The notes under the pieces: generated by a model
Database searches by the model: none
What the model saw: only the letters and a program-made list of their open reading frames with translations
Told to the model about the DNA's origin: nothing
Translations under genes and position numbers: made by a program
Assembly (NCBI GenBank): GCA_964439135.1
Contig: CAYTNN010000111.1
Location: 1-14,618, forward strand
Direction: 5' to 3'
DNA: 14,618 nt
From: JAFGPJ01 sp964439135
GTDB lineage: Bacteria; Planctomycetota; Phycisphaerae; Sedimentisphaerales; Anaerobacaceae
Shown here: positions 1 to 5,879 of the stretch, piece after piece
Position numbering within the stretch: position 1 is the first letter of the stretch
Layout: each line of letters opens with the position of its first letter

Positions 1-77
1 ATAAGGTCGTCAAAATGGGACTTCTTATATGAATCATTTTGCGTTACTACTTAGTATTCATACGTACTATTGACATT

Positions 78-830
78 ATGTTAGACGAAGAAATGAAAGA
101 ACCACGAGCACGTTTGCTGAATGCTGTAAAGACGCCTTTGGGCTTTTTCTCCTTAGTCATCCTCGTCTCTGAGGCCGTTCTTCTCGCTGTCTTATTCAGT
201 GTGTCCCCTAAGATGCATTCAATCGTAGTAGTCGCAATGGTTGGACTTCTGTTTGTTACGACGATGATCGTTGCGGTACTTTGCTTTCGGAATCCACGAT
301 CATTTGGTATGGATACGCATTCAGAACAGAAGGTGAACGTCCACCAACCGATAAAAGGAGCAGCCGATGGATACGCCAAGTACGAAGGGCACTATGAGTG
401 CTACCACAAGAGCACCTCGGAAGAACCCACAGTTATCCGGTCCCATGTCCACATCACGTTCGGCACTGCCGACAAGCCGGTGCGATTTGAGTCCTTCGGG
501 TACAAGTACAAAGGAGCGCTCGCTCTCGATGACAACAACGTCTACTTGTTCTTGGATGGCGACGGCCACACAGAGCACATGCTCCTCATTTTCAACGAAC
601 CGCTAACACCGGAGTTCGACGTGCTCACAGGCATCTTCGCAGCGGTGACCGAGAAGCGAGTACCGGTAGTCGGAAAGATACTGTGGCGCAAGTCCCCAAC
701 CCCGACTACGTGTGCACGGATTCGACTCAAGGAGATTGATCCGCGGATTGGAAAGTTCCTCGACCAAGAGGGTAACCCGATGGTAGTCCAAAAGCCTTCA
801 TTGCTGTTGTTCGAGGAGTTGGAGATTTGA
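78..830 (+). CDS. Two-TM protein with C-terminal beta-rich (lipocalin-like) domain, function unknown
   Basis: No family is recognised with certainty. With the ATG at 78 the product has 250 residues. Two hydrophobic helices lie at about residues 21-42 and 48-70, joined by a very short turn. A polar linker follows, then a beta-rich domain from about residue 102 to 207. That domain opens with a YEGHYECY strand and closes with a GKILWRK strand, so it alternates strands like a small beta-barrel. A charged C-terminal tail ends in ELEI. The layout resembles 2TM/beta-barrel effectors of the Cap15 (CBASS) type and related membrane-anchored barrels; this is fold-level inference only. Restriction genes lie nearby, which fits a defence role. 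Start choice: the frame is also open to a TTG at 39, but no Shine-Dalgarno is seen there. ATGs at 78 and 93 are both possible, and the one at 93 has a weak GAAGAA upstream. Confidence 0.7.
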   Translation: MLDEEMKEPRARLLNAVKTPLGFFSLVILVSEAVLLAVLFSVSPKMHSIVVVAMVGLLFVTTMIVAVLCFRNPRSFGMDTHSEQKVNVHQPIKGAADGYAKYEGHYECYHKSTSEEPTVIRSHVHITFGTADKPVRFESFGYKYKGALALDDNNVYLFLDGDGHTEHMLLIFNEPLTPEFDVLTGIFAAVTEKRVPVVGKILWRKSPTPTTCARIRLKEIDPRIGKFLDQEGNPMVVQKPSLLLFEELEI

Positions 831-865
831 ATAAGAAATTATTAGGGATGTTTTCCTATTTGAGG

Positions 866-990
866 AATTAAAGTGGTACAGTACAATTTTCGATGAGTTG
901 TTCTTGATAATGACAGGATTTGATAGAGGACTGCGGGTGCCCTGAATTACGTCGGAAAGGCTTTTGGAAGCAGACATTGGCTGAAATTAT
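866..990 (+). repeat. Imperfect direct repeat, copy 1 (hairpin end deleted)
   Basis: Starts with AATTAAAG at 866-873, the same octamer that begins copy 2. Most of the GC-rich hairpin end is then missing, and the repeat resumes at CGATGAG (891). From 891 to 990 it matches 1643-1740 at roughly 83% by eye, including the shared blocks CTTGATAATGACAGG and CCTGAATTAC. It lies between the 2TM gene and the Mrr-like gene. Both strands carry stop codons, so it is not a working gene. It may be a decayed mobile-element end. Confidence 0.75.
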
Positions 991-1071
991 GTATGTTCCT
1001 GGAATTCCCGGAAGGGATCTTTGGTGCAAATGCTGGCGACTGATCTTTATGCGTGAAAATAAAGAATAACT

Positions 1072-1605
1072 ATGAATAAAAGATGGGAAAAGTATGAAGA
1101 AGTAACAGTCTATTTGCTCAATCAATTTAAAGAAGAATTCGGACTCAGTAATGTAAAGGGAAAACAAAAAATACATGGGCATCGTTCAGGTACAAACTGG
1201 GAAATCGATGCCAAGGGGATTAACGAAAATGGCGAAGGTTTTGTTATAATTGAATGCCGTAGATATACTACATCAAAACAGAACCAAGAAAAGTTAGGGA
1301 GTCTGGCATATCGAATTATAGACACAGGAGCATCAGGAGGAATTATTGTTGAGCCTTTTGGCTTGCAAGAAGGAGCTAAAAAAATTGCTAACTCAGAAAA
1401 TATCGTCCACGTCACCTTAGATGCTAATAGCACATCTGATCAGTTTGGCATGCAATTTTTGAATAAAATCATGATCTGTTTGTGTGAACACATCACAGTG
1501 AGGGATGAAGTAATCGTAGAACTCATAAGAACATGCACCAAATGTGGCGAAAAGTTTCACGTACACAATAATGAAATAATTTGTCCCAAATGTCACAGGG
1601 GATAA
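1072..1605 (+). CDS. Mrr-like PD-(D/E)xK nuclease-fold protein with C-terminal zinc ribbon
   Basis: A 177-residue protein with a restriction-endonuclease-like core at about residues 5-118. The active-site region shows D46 (in WEIDAKG) on one strand and E61-C62-R63 (in VIIECRRY) on the next. This is the layout of the Mrr catalytic domain, with Arg where the usual catalytic Lys would sit. A conserved-looking TGASGGIIVEP segment follows. The C-terminus is a zinc ribbon with C155-x2-C158 and C171-x2-C174. The family is associated with cleavage of modified or foreign DNA, but no partner gene is adjacent and the substrate cannot be read from sequence. The gene is alone on the plus strand between two copies of a ~98-bp repeat, and its stop codon touches the start of the second copy. 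The ATG at 1072 is used; it has only a weak purine-rich stretch upstream. Confidence 0.8.
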   Translation: MNKRWEKYEEVTVYLLNQFKEEFGLSNVKGKQKIHGHRSGTNWEIDAKGINENGEGFVIIECRRYTTSKQNQEKLGSLAYRIIDTGASGGIIVEPFGLQEGAKKIANSENIVHVTLDANSTSDQFGMQFLNKIMICLCEHITVRDEVIVELIRTCTKCGEKFHVHNNEIICPKCHRG

Positions 1606-1740
1606 TTAAAGGTGTACGCCTGCCCCATAGGTGGCACTATTCCGATGAGATGTGCTTGATAATGACAGGTTTTGATTGTGGACAGCGGTTGCCCTGAATT
1701 ACTGCGGAGCGTTTGGATGCAGACATCAGTTGGAAATTAG
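1605..1740 (+). repeat. Imperfect direct repeat, copy 2 (full length)
   Basis: The most complete copy. Bases 1605-1637 match 4281-4313 at 30 of 33 positions and include CGCCTGCCCCATAGG with a short inverted repeat around ATA. Bases 1643-1740 match 891-990. It begins at the stop codon of the Mrr-like gene and ends 28 bp before the end of the HNH gene. The plus frame reads in short stretches but is broken by stops. Resemblance to ends of IS200/RAYT-type elements (GGTGTC...CCCC) is possible but not established. Confidence 0.75.
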
Positions 1741-1768
1741 TAGGGTGGCTTCAAAGACAATACATTTA

Positions 1769-2764
1769 TCAAGAAGGTATACCACGGAATTTATTTGCTT
1801 TTTTTATGAAGGAACTGTGAGGCTTTTGTCTTCTGTCAGCAGGTAGATGTATTCTTCCGAGGCTGGACTTAAATTGTTCAATACCAGATGTCAGGTTCAA
1901 CGTAGTTAATTGCATTTCTTTTTGTGCATTAATCCGCATCACATAGTCTTGGTCAAGATAAATGAGGCCTAAGTCGAAGGCGCGGTGATAGGTTGGTGAT
2001 AAAGCGATTCCATTTCTTACGTCGTCGATGCTACTCGTCACGGAAACCGGGAGTATGTGAGCGGCATCTACCAAACGCAACTGCATGCGCGTGACAGCGC
2101 AACGATGACTGTAAGCATCGAGAACCTGCTGTCGAAAGTTGGCATCTCTGGCATTGCGGCTAACTGTTTGCAGTAAACGAAGCCGTGGCTTTGTCAATGC
2201 CTCTATCTCAGCTTCTGTGATTGGCTGTAACGAGGACGCTTTGGCTAATAACTCGAATGTTGGGCGGTTCTTTGCGTTCTTGTGTAGGCTGTCAACATTG
2301 CGAACGTATGTCATAAAATGATCAGGTCTGATTGCAACGGTAATATCATTATTCTCTTTGCGATGAAATGCGATACCGTCTTGTAAAGCTTTGCGAATAG
2401 ATTGGAGATTAATTTGAACAGATGGCGATCCCGTAGTAAACGTCTTGTGGAGATTAAGGTCAAATCCACCGAACATGTTCAAATTGGGCTCATAACCAAT
2501 TAGTACCGTAGGGCCATCGGGATTGAGATTAAGTGGAGAACGAACAGATGTCATTTGAATACGATATTCATTTATTAGTTGAGGTCGCCCCCCTGGAGTT
2601 AGAGTCCATGCATACACCCATAGTTGAATTATGCCATACGGACCTGAAACAGTAAACTTTCTTGGATGTGTTTGCTTTGCAGATATGAGAAGACCGGCTT
2701 CGCCCGATTCAGCAATAGCATCGAGAATAGCATCGATGAGTTTTTGTGGTTGTACAGCTGGCAT
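1769..2764 (-). CDS. HNH restriction endonuclease
   Basis: A 331-residue protein. Residues 1-160 form an N-terminal domain typical of methyltransferase-linked HNH enzymes, with recognisable segments such as NEYRIQMTSVR, GGFDLNLHKTF and YVRNVDSLH. It probably handles target recognition or dimerisation. The HNH_2-type catalytic domain spans about residues 208-275: C222, the AHILPV strand with H236, then N251-G-I-A-L-S with H260 in PTYHRAFD. That gives a complete H-N-H set in a beta-beta-alpha-metal fold. The start codon lies 11 nt after the methyltransferase stop, so the two genes form a type II restriction-modification pair transcribed from the methyltransferase promoter. The target site cannot be told from sequence. 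No truncation or frameshift is seen, so the enzyme looks functional. Confidence 0.88.
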   Translation of the reverse strand: MPAVQPQKLIDAILDAIAESGEAGLLISAKQTHPRKFTVSGPYGIIQLWVYAWTLTPGGRPQLINEYRIQMTSVRSPLNLNPDGPTVLIGYEPNLNMFGGFDLNLHKTFTTGSPSVQINLQSIRKALQDGIAFHRKENNDITVAIRPDHFMTYVRNVDSLHKNAKNRPTFELLAKASSLQPITEAEIEALTKPRLRLLQTVSRNARDANFRQQVLDAYSHRCAVTRMQLRLVDAAHILPVSVTSSIDDVRNGIALSPTYHRAFDLGLIYLDQDYVMRINAQKEMQLTTLNLTSGIEQFKSSLGRIHLPADRRQKPHSSFIKKANKFRGIPS

Positions 2765-2775
2765 ATTATTAGAGT

Positions 2776-4170
2776 TTATTTCTTACTAATAGATTTTTTA
2801 TTTGAGATTTTCTCAGGACGTTTTCGACCTCCATCTTGAGAAAGGGGAAGCTCATCTTCACCGTTCCAATTAGCTGCTGGATGGCAAACCTTATAGGAGC
2901 TAGTTCCAGTACCATTCTTTTTTGAAATTGGGAAGAGAGTGTTTTGTTCTTTAAATCTGGCTATAGCCCCTTTCAAGTAATCCTCAAGAATCTCAGCACA
3001 TACCCAATTACGTTTGAGTCTTTCAGCAACTTCCCCAGTAACACAACTTCCCGCAAAAGGATCAACAACTAAGTCGCCAGGATCGGTTAGCATACGAATG
3101 AAATATTCGGGTATGTCGCTTGGAAAACGTGCTGGATGAGGATCAAGATTGTGTTTTTTGCAGTATCTGAGATAATAAGAATTACTCTCCGTATTTGCAA
3201 CTGCTATTAGATTTGGTGGGATAGAAGCTTTATTATCGACCGAGAACTTTTTACTAATATCGTGACCACTTGGTCTCAATTTGGCTTTATATCCATTTTT
3301 CAAAAGATTACGCATCGCACCGCTATAAGGGATTAGTACTCGACGATTGCTTGCTTTAGGCCAAGGGGTTATAGATAACCACCAAATAAAATCGACTGCA
3401 TCTTTAACGCGGATACGTCTAATATTTACCCATTCTGCTGGTGTAGGTAGTTTTGATGGATTCCACCAAAAAAACTCTTGTGCTAAATGAAAACCACACT
3501 CTCGACAAAGAGTAATCAGTAACTCGTAGAGATACAAACTACGAGTTGGCTGACCTGGATTCCATGAACCACCAATGTCAATGACCAATGATCCAGTTGG
3601 TTTTAGCAGACGCTTAAACAAATATCCAAATGGCTTGAACCATTCAACATATTTGTCAGAATCTACATTTCCATAGTCTTTTTTGCGAACGAGACCGAAA
3701 GGAGGGCTAGTCACAATCAAGTCAACAGAACCAGGTTTTAGATTTTTTTCAAGTATTTCTAGCGAGTCGCCCAGAAATATCCTTCCATGATGAGTTTTAT
3801 AGTACAGCTTACTCAAAATTTCTTCTTGGGAATGGTTATTATCCGGAGCTATATCATATGTGCTATTCTCAAGGCGAGTGATGGTTATTGTATCACCAGG
3901 TAAAAGATGATTCGATGAGATGAACTTTTTAACCCAAGCTCTTTCTCTGAAAATCCATCGTGGTTGCTTTGTCTTTTTATCTGTAGGAATGTCGGTCTTT
4001 ATAGGTTCCGACAGGCCCTCAACACGCAATGTGACCGGCATGCCAAGTCCATCTTTTTTGGATGCGCCGCCAAAGACGTCTATTGGGAAAAATTCTTTGC
4101 CACATGGGCGTAAATTCAGATTGCCGTGTTTGCTGGCTGCTGGTGTTAATTTGAGTACACATGATTCCAT
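2776..4170 (-). CDS. DNA methyltransferase, beta class, probable N4-cytosine type, with N-terminal B3-like domain
   Basis: A 464-residue SAM-dependent DNA methyltransferase. Motif IV is TSPPFGL (residues 154-160); the SPP[YF] form is typical of N4-cytosine enzymes, although N6-adenine cannot be excluded. Motif I (DPFAGSCVTG, 370-379) comes after motif IV, which is the beta-class order. HPARFP at 345-350 is also characteristic. Residues about 18-105, including FFPIDVFGG and a PGDTITI strand, look like the plant-B3/EcoRII-N-like DNA-binding fold seen in several restriction systems; this is inference. The C-terminus (about 410-464) is basic and low in complexity. It protects host DNA from the HNH endonuclease encoded 11 nt downstream. 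An AAGGGA-type ribosome site lies about 12 nt before the ATG, and a good promoter lies at 4208-4235. The region is AT-richer than the ATPase operon, in keeping with horizontal acquisition. Confidence 0.9.
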   Translation of the reverse strand: MESCVLKLTPAASKHGNLNLRPCGKEFFPIDVFGGASKKDGLGMPVTLRVEGLSEPIKTDIPTDKKTKQPRWIFRERAWVKKFISSNHLLPGDTITITRLENSTYDIAPDNNHSQEEILSKLYYKTHHGRIFLGDSLEILEKNLKPGSVDLIVTSPPFGLVRKKDYGNVDSDKYVEWFKPFGYLFKRLLKPTGSLVIDIGGSWNPGQPTRSLYLYELLITLCRECGFHLAQEFFWWNPSKLPTPAEWVNIRRIRVKDAVDFIWWLSITPWPKASNRRVLIPYSGAMRNLLKNGYKAKLRPSGHDISKKFSVDNKASIPPNLIAVANTESNSYYLRYCKKHNLDPHPARFPSDIPEYFIRMLTDPGDLVVDPFAGSCVTGEVAERLKRNWVCAEILEDYLKGAIARFKEQNTLFPISKKNGTGTSSYKVCHPAANWNGEDELPLSQDGGRKRPEKISNKKSISKK

Positions 4171-4207
4171 TCTGTAAATTTCCCTTATGAAGTCTAAATC
4201 AATGTAG

Positions 4208-4235
4208 ATAATAAAGAAATTTATGATTTGGTCAA
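4208..4235 (-). promoter_or_regulatory. Sigma70-like promoter for the restriction-modification pair
   Basis: On the minus strand, TTGACC (4235-4230) is separated by 16 bp from TATTAT (4213-4208). Each hexamer matches 5 of 6 consensus positions. It lies about 38-65 bp upstream of the methyltransferase start, in an AT-rich stretch with no other gene. Confidence 0.6.
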
Positions 4236-4280
4236 GTAGTAATTTTATTGCTTTTGATTGAGGGCCGACGATTAGGGGGG

Positions 4281-4313
4281 ATTAAAGGTGTCCGCCTGCC
4301 CCATAGGGGGTAC
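4281..4313 (+). repeat. 33-bp direct repeat, copy 3 (hairpin end only)
   Basis: Matches 1605-1637 at 30 of 33 positions and lacks the ~98-bp extension. It contains CCCC (4299-4302), loop ATA, GGGG (4306-4309), a perfect 4-bp mini-stem. It sits between the methyltransferase promoter and the end of the EIIA gene, so copies 2 and 3 bracket the restriction-modification pair in the same orientation. The surrounding 4171-4390 interval holds the promoter and this repeat and no gene. Confidence 0.75.
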
Positions 4314-4390
4314 ATTTTTGGGCTCAGGGAAAACTAAAAACAACCAAGCCGTATTTGAGAAAGCATAATTACCGATAACAGACTATGTTG

Positions 4391-4840
4391 TCATTCACCT
4401 TTCATCAATTCAACCACTTCCTGAGCATTTTCAGAACGGATCAGGGCCTTACAAAAAGATGTTGAGCTGGCTAATTTTGCTATTTCTGCAAGGGCTTCCA
4501 CATGAGGGCCGGCTTGGCCGGGTGGAGCCAGCAAAAGAAAAAAGAGCTTCGACAGCTCCTTATCGAGTGAATCAAAGTCGATTCCCTGTGGGGCTATACC
4601 GATAGCAAGTTTCAGGCTGGAAACAGCAGTAGTTTTAGCATGAGGGACAGCGATGCTTTTTTCCAGTCCGGTACTCTGCTTATCTTCACGTTCCTGCACC
4701 GCTTTCAGTACAATATTAAAATCATCAATTTCACCAGCGTCTTTTAATATCTGGACAAGCTCCCGTAAAACATCCGGCTTATCTTTCGAGACCAGGGGTA
4801 TTTTTACGATTTTTTCAACAACCATATCGATTAGCGCCAT
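4391..4840 (-). CDS. PTS EIIA domain protein, fructose/PtsN (nitrogen-PTS) type
   Basis: A 149-residue stand-alone EIIA domain, the usual length for the family. The core REDKQSTGLEKSIAVPHAK carries the phospho-accepting histidine H67 in the VPHAK motif. The downstream segments GIDFDSLDKELSKLFFLLLA and APPGQAGPHVEALAEIAKL are typical of PtsN/FruA EIIA. No membrane EIIC, EIIB or HPr is present in the window. A regulatory role like that of PtsN (EIIA-Ntr, which in E. coli acts on potassium transport) is therefore more likely than sugar uptake. It lies 55 nt after the universal stress gene at the end of the ATPase operon, on the same strand. An AGGAG ribosome site sits 9 nt before the ATG. No clear terminator follows it. 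Confidence 0.9.
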   Translation of the reverse strand: MALIDMVVEKIVKIPLVSKDKPDVLRELVQILKDAGEIDDFNIVLKAVQEREDKQSTGLEKSIAVPHAKTTAVSSLKLAIGIAPQGIDFDSLDKELSKLFFLLLAPPGQAGPHVEALAEIAKLASSTSFCKALIRSENAQEVVELMKGE

Positions 4841-4895
4841 GACCTACTTCTCCTGAACTTTCATATATGAACATAACTCTTATTGAATTTTCGTA

Positions 4896-5220
4896 TTATG
4901 CCAGTGATTCGTACATCTCCCAGACCCTGTCCTCGTCTTTGACAATCAGGACGGAACACGTAACAGTACGCATCGCCCGCTCGGCCTCATCATAAAACTC
5001 ATCCCTTCTGCTCCTGATCCGGGACAGTTCGCCAATAACAAGAAGATCGACCTGGNNNNNNNNNNNNNNNNNNNNNNNNNNNNNNNNNNNNNNNNNNNNN
5101 NNNNNNNNNNNNNNNNNNNNNNNNNNNNNNNNNNNNNNNNNNNNNNNNNNNNNNNGCAGCGGTAACAGACTGATCAGTTCCATCAATATAGACCATTATT
5201 TTTCTTATAGGATTATTCAC
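4896..5220 (-). CDS. UspA-family universal stress protein, interrupted by an assembly gap
   Basis: The GTG start at 5220 overlaps the atpD stop by 4 nt (GTGA), so the two are translationally coupled. The first 22 residues (KIMVYIDGTDQS) form the beta1 strand of a Usp fold. After the N run the C-terminus reads VDLLVIGELSRIRS, and later CSVLIVKD, which are the last strands of the same fold. The two ends are out of frame with the 100-N spacer, so the spacer length is nominal. The usual ATP-binding signature G-x2-G-x9-G-S is degenerate: only the first Gly is kept, and the other three positions align with Ser, Tyr and Asp. Nucleotide binding of the canonical kind is therefore doubtful. The middle of the protein is not visible. 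Confidence 0.75.
5056..5155. other. Assembly gap, 100 N
   Basis: Exactly 100 undetermined bases, the conventional placeholder for a scaffold gap of unknown size. Restoring one reading frame across it needs a true length divisible by 3. A normal-length Usp (about 140-150 residues) would need roughly 200-230 nt. Confidence 0.98.
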
Positions 5221-5867
5221 GATTTTTCTCCGTTGTGTCGGCGCCTTTTTTTCTCAAGGTTCCCCTTAACCATTTTCATAAGAACGAACATGTCCCGTTC
5301 ATTCTCTTCGAGCCTGCTTTCAATATAATGTACGGTCTCTTGCATGTCGGGGATTGCGATTTTTTCGAGAGCATTGACCTTTCTAATGGTTTTTTTCACC
5401 TCATTAGCAAGCCGCAGTACAGATATTTTCAGCTCAGAGAGCTTTCCGAGCAGCTTGAGCACTTCCTTAAAAAAGTATAAAGAGCTGTCAATCCAGAAAC
5501 TGGTTCCCATGGGGCTGTAGTACGGCGAGTGCTCCTGGAATTGCGTCTCTATAACGGGAAGGCTGACACCCATAATCCTCCTGGTACGAATAGTAATGTC
5601 TGTAGTGATATTAACCGCCCCGGTCAGGTATTGCACTTTGAGCTTTCCCATATCAAAGACCGTCTCTTCGAGGGCTTTGTACGCCTTTGCGAGCATATTT
5701 TCAACCCGGCTCTGAAAATCCGCAGTCTGGTCAACTAATGCCAGAAGCTCAATGATCAGGATATTTCTTTTCTGGTCCAGAAGCTCATATCCCTGCTGAG
5801 CAAACTTCAGATCATTTCTGAGTCTGAGCAAATTTGTTTTTGTCGGAGCATAATTAAGCTGTGCCAT
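5217..5867 (-). CDS. atpD: A/V-type ATPase subunit D (central rotor shaft)
   Basis: A 216-residue protein matching the V-ATPase D family in length and pattern. A long N-terminal helix contains the typical PTKTNLLRLRNDL and LLDQKRNILIIEL segments. The middle carries RRIMGVSLPVIE, and a second long helix at about residues 130-205 ends in a basic KKRRRHNGEKS tail. The two helices form the antiparallel coiled coil that turns inside the A3B3 head and passes torque to F and the membrane ring. The start is 12 nt after the atpB stop, with an AGG ribosome site about 10 nt before the ATG. Its stop overlaps the downstream usp start by 4 nt. Confidence 0.95.
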   Translation of the reverse strand: MAQLNYAPTKTNLLRLRNDLKFAQQGYELLDQKRNILIIELLALVDQTADFQSRVENMLAKAYKALEETVFDMGKLKVQYLTGAVNITTDITIRTRRIMGVSLPVIETQFQEHSPYYSPMGTSFWIDSSLYFFKEVLKLLGKLSELKISVLRLANEVKKTIRKVNALEKIAIPDMQETVHYIESRLEENERDMFVLMKMVKGNLEKKRRRHNGEKS

Positions 5868-5879
5868 TATAAATACCTG

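Noticed and set aside
3..32. Possible tail of an upstream plus-strand gene (KVVKMGLLI then stop).
   Set aside because: Ten codons at the window edge are too few to support a gene; only noted as a possible neighbour of the 2TM gene.
39..77. TTG start at 39 for the 2TM gene, adding 13 residues.
   Set aside because: No Shine-Dalgarno before it, and ATG codons at 78 and 93 are available just before the first membrane helix; not excluded outright.
868..1182. Minus-strand 104-codon open frame over the first repeat.
   Set aside because: It overlaps the Mrr-like gene start, resembles no family and is mostly repeat sequence.
866..1740. Idea that the repeats are integron attC sites following cassette genes.
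   Set aside because: No RYYYAAC/GTTRRRY core pair and no long imperfect palindrome of attC type could be found, and no integrase is in the window.
4320..4390. Possible terminator after the EIIA gene (AACA-TAGTC-TGTT).
   Set aside because: The stem is only 4 bp and no T-run follows on the minus strand.
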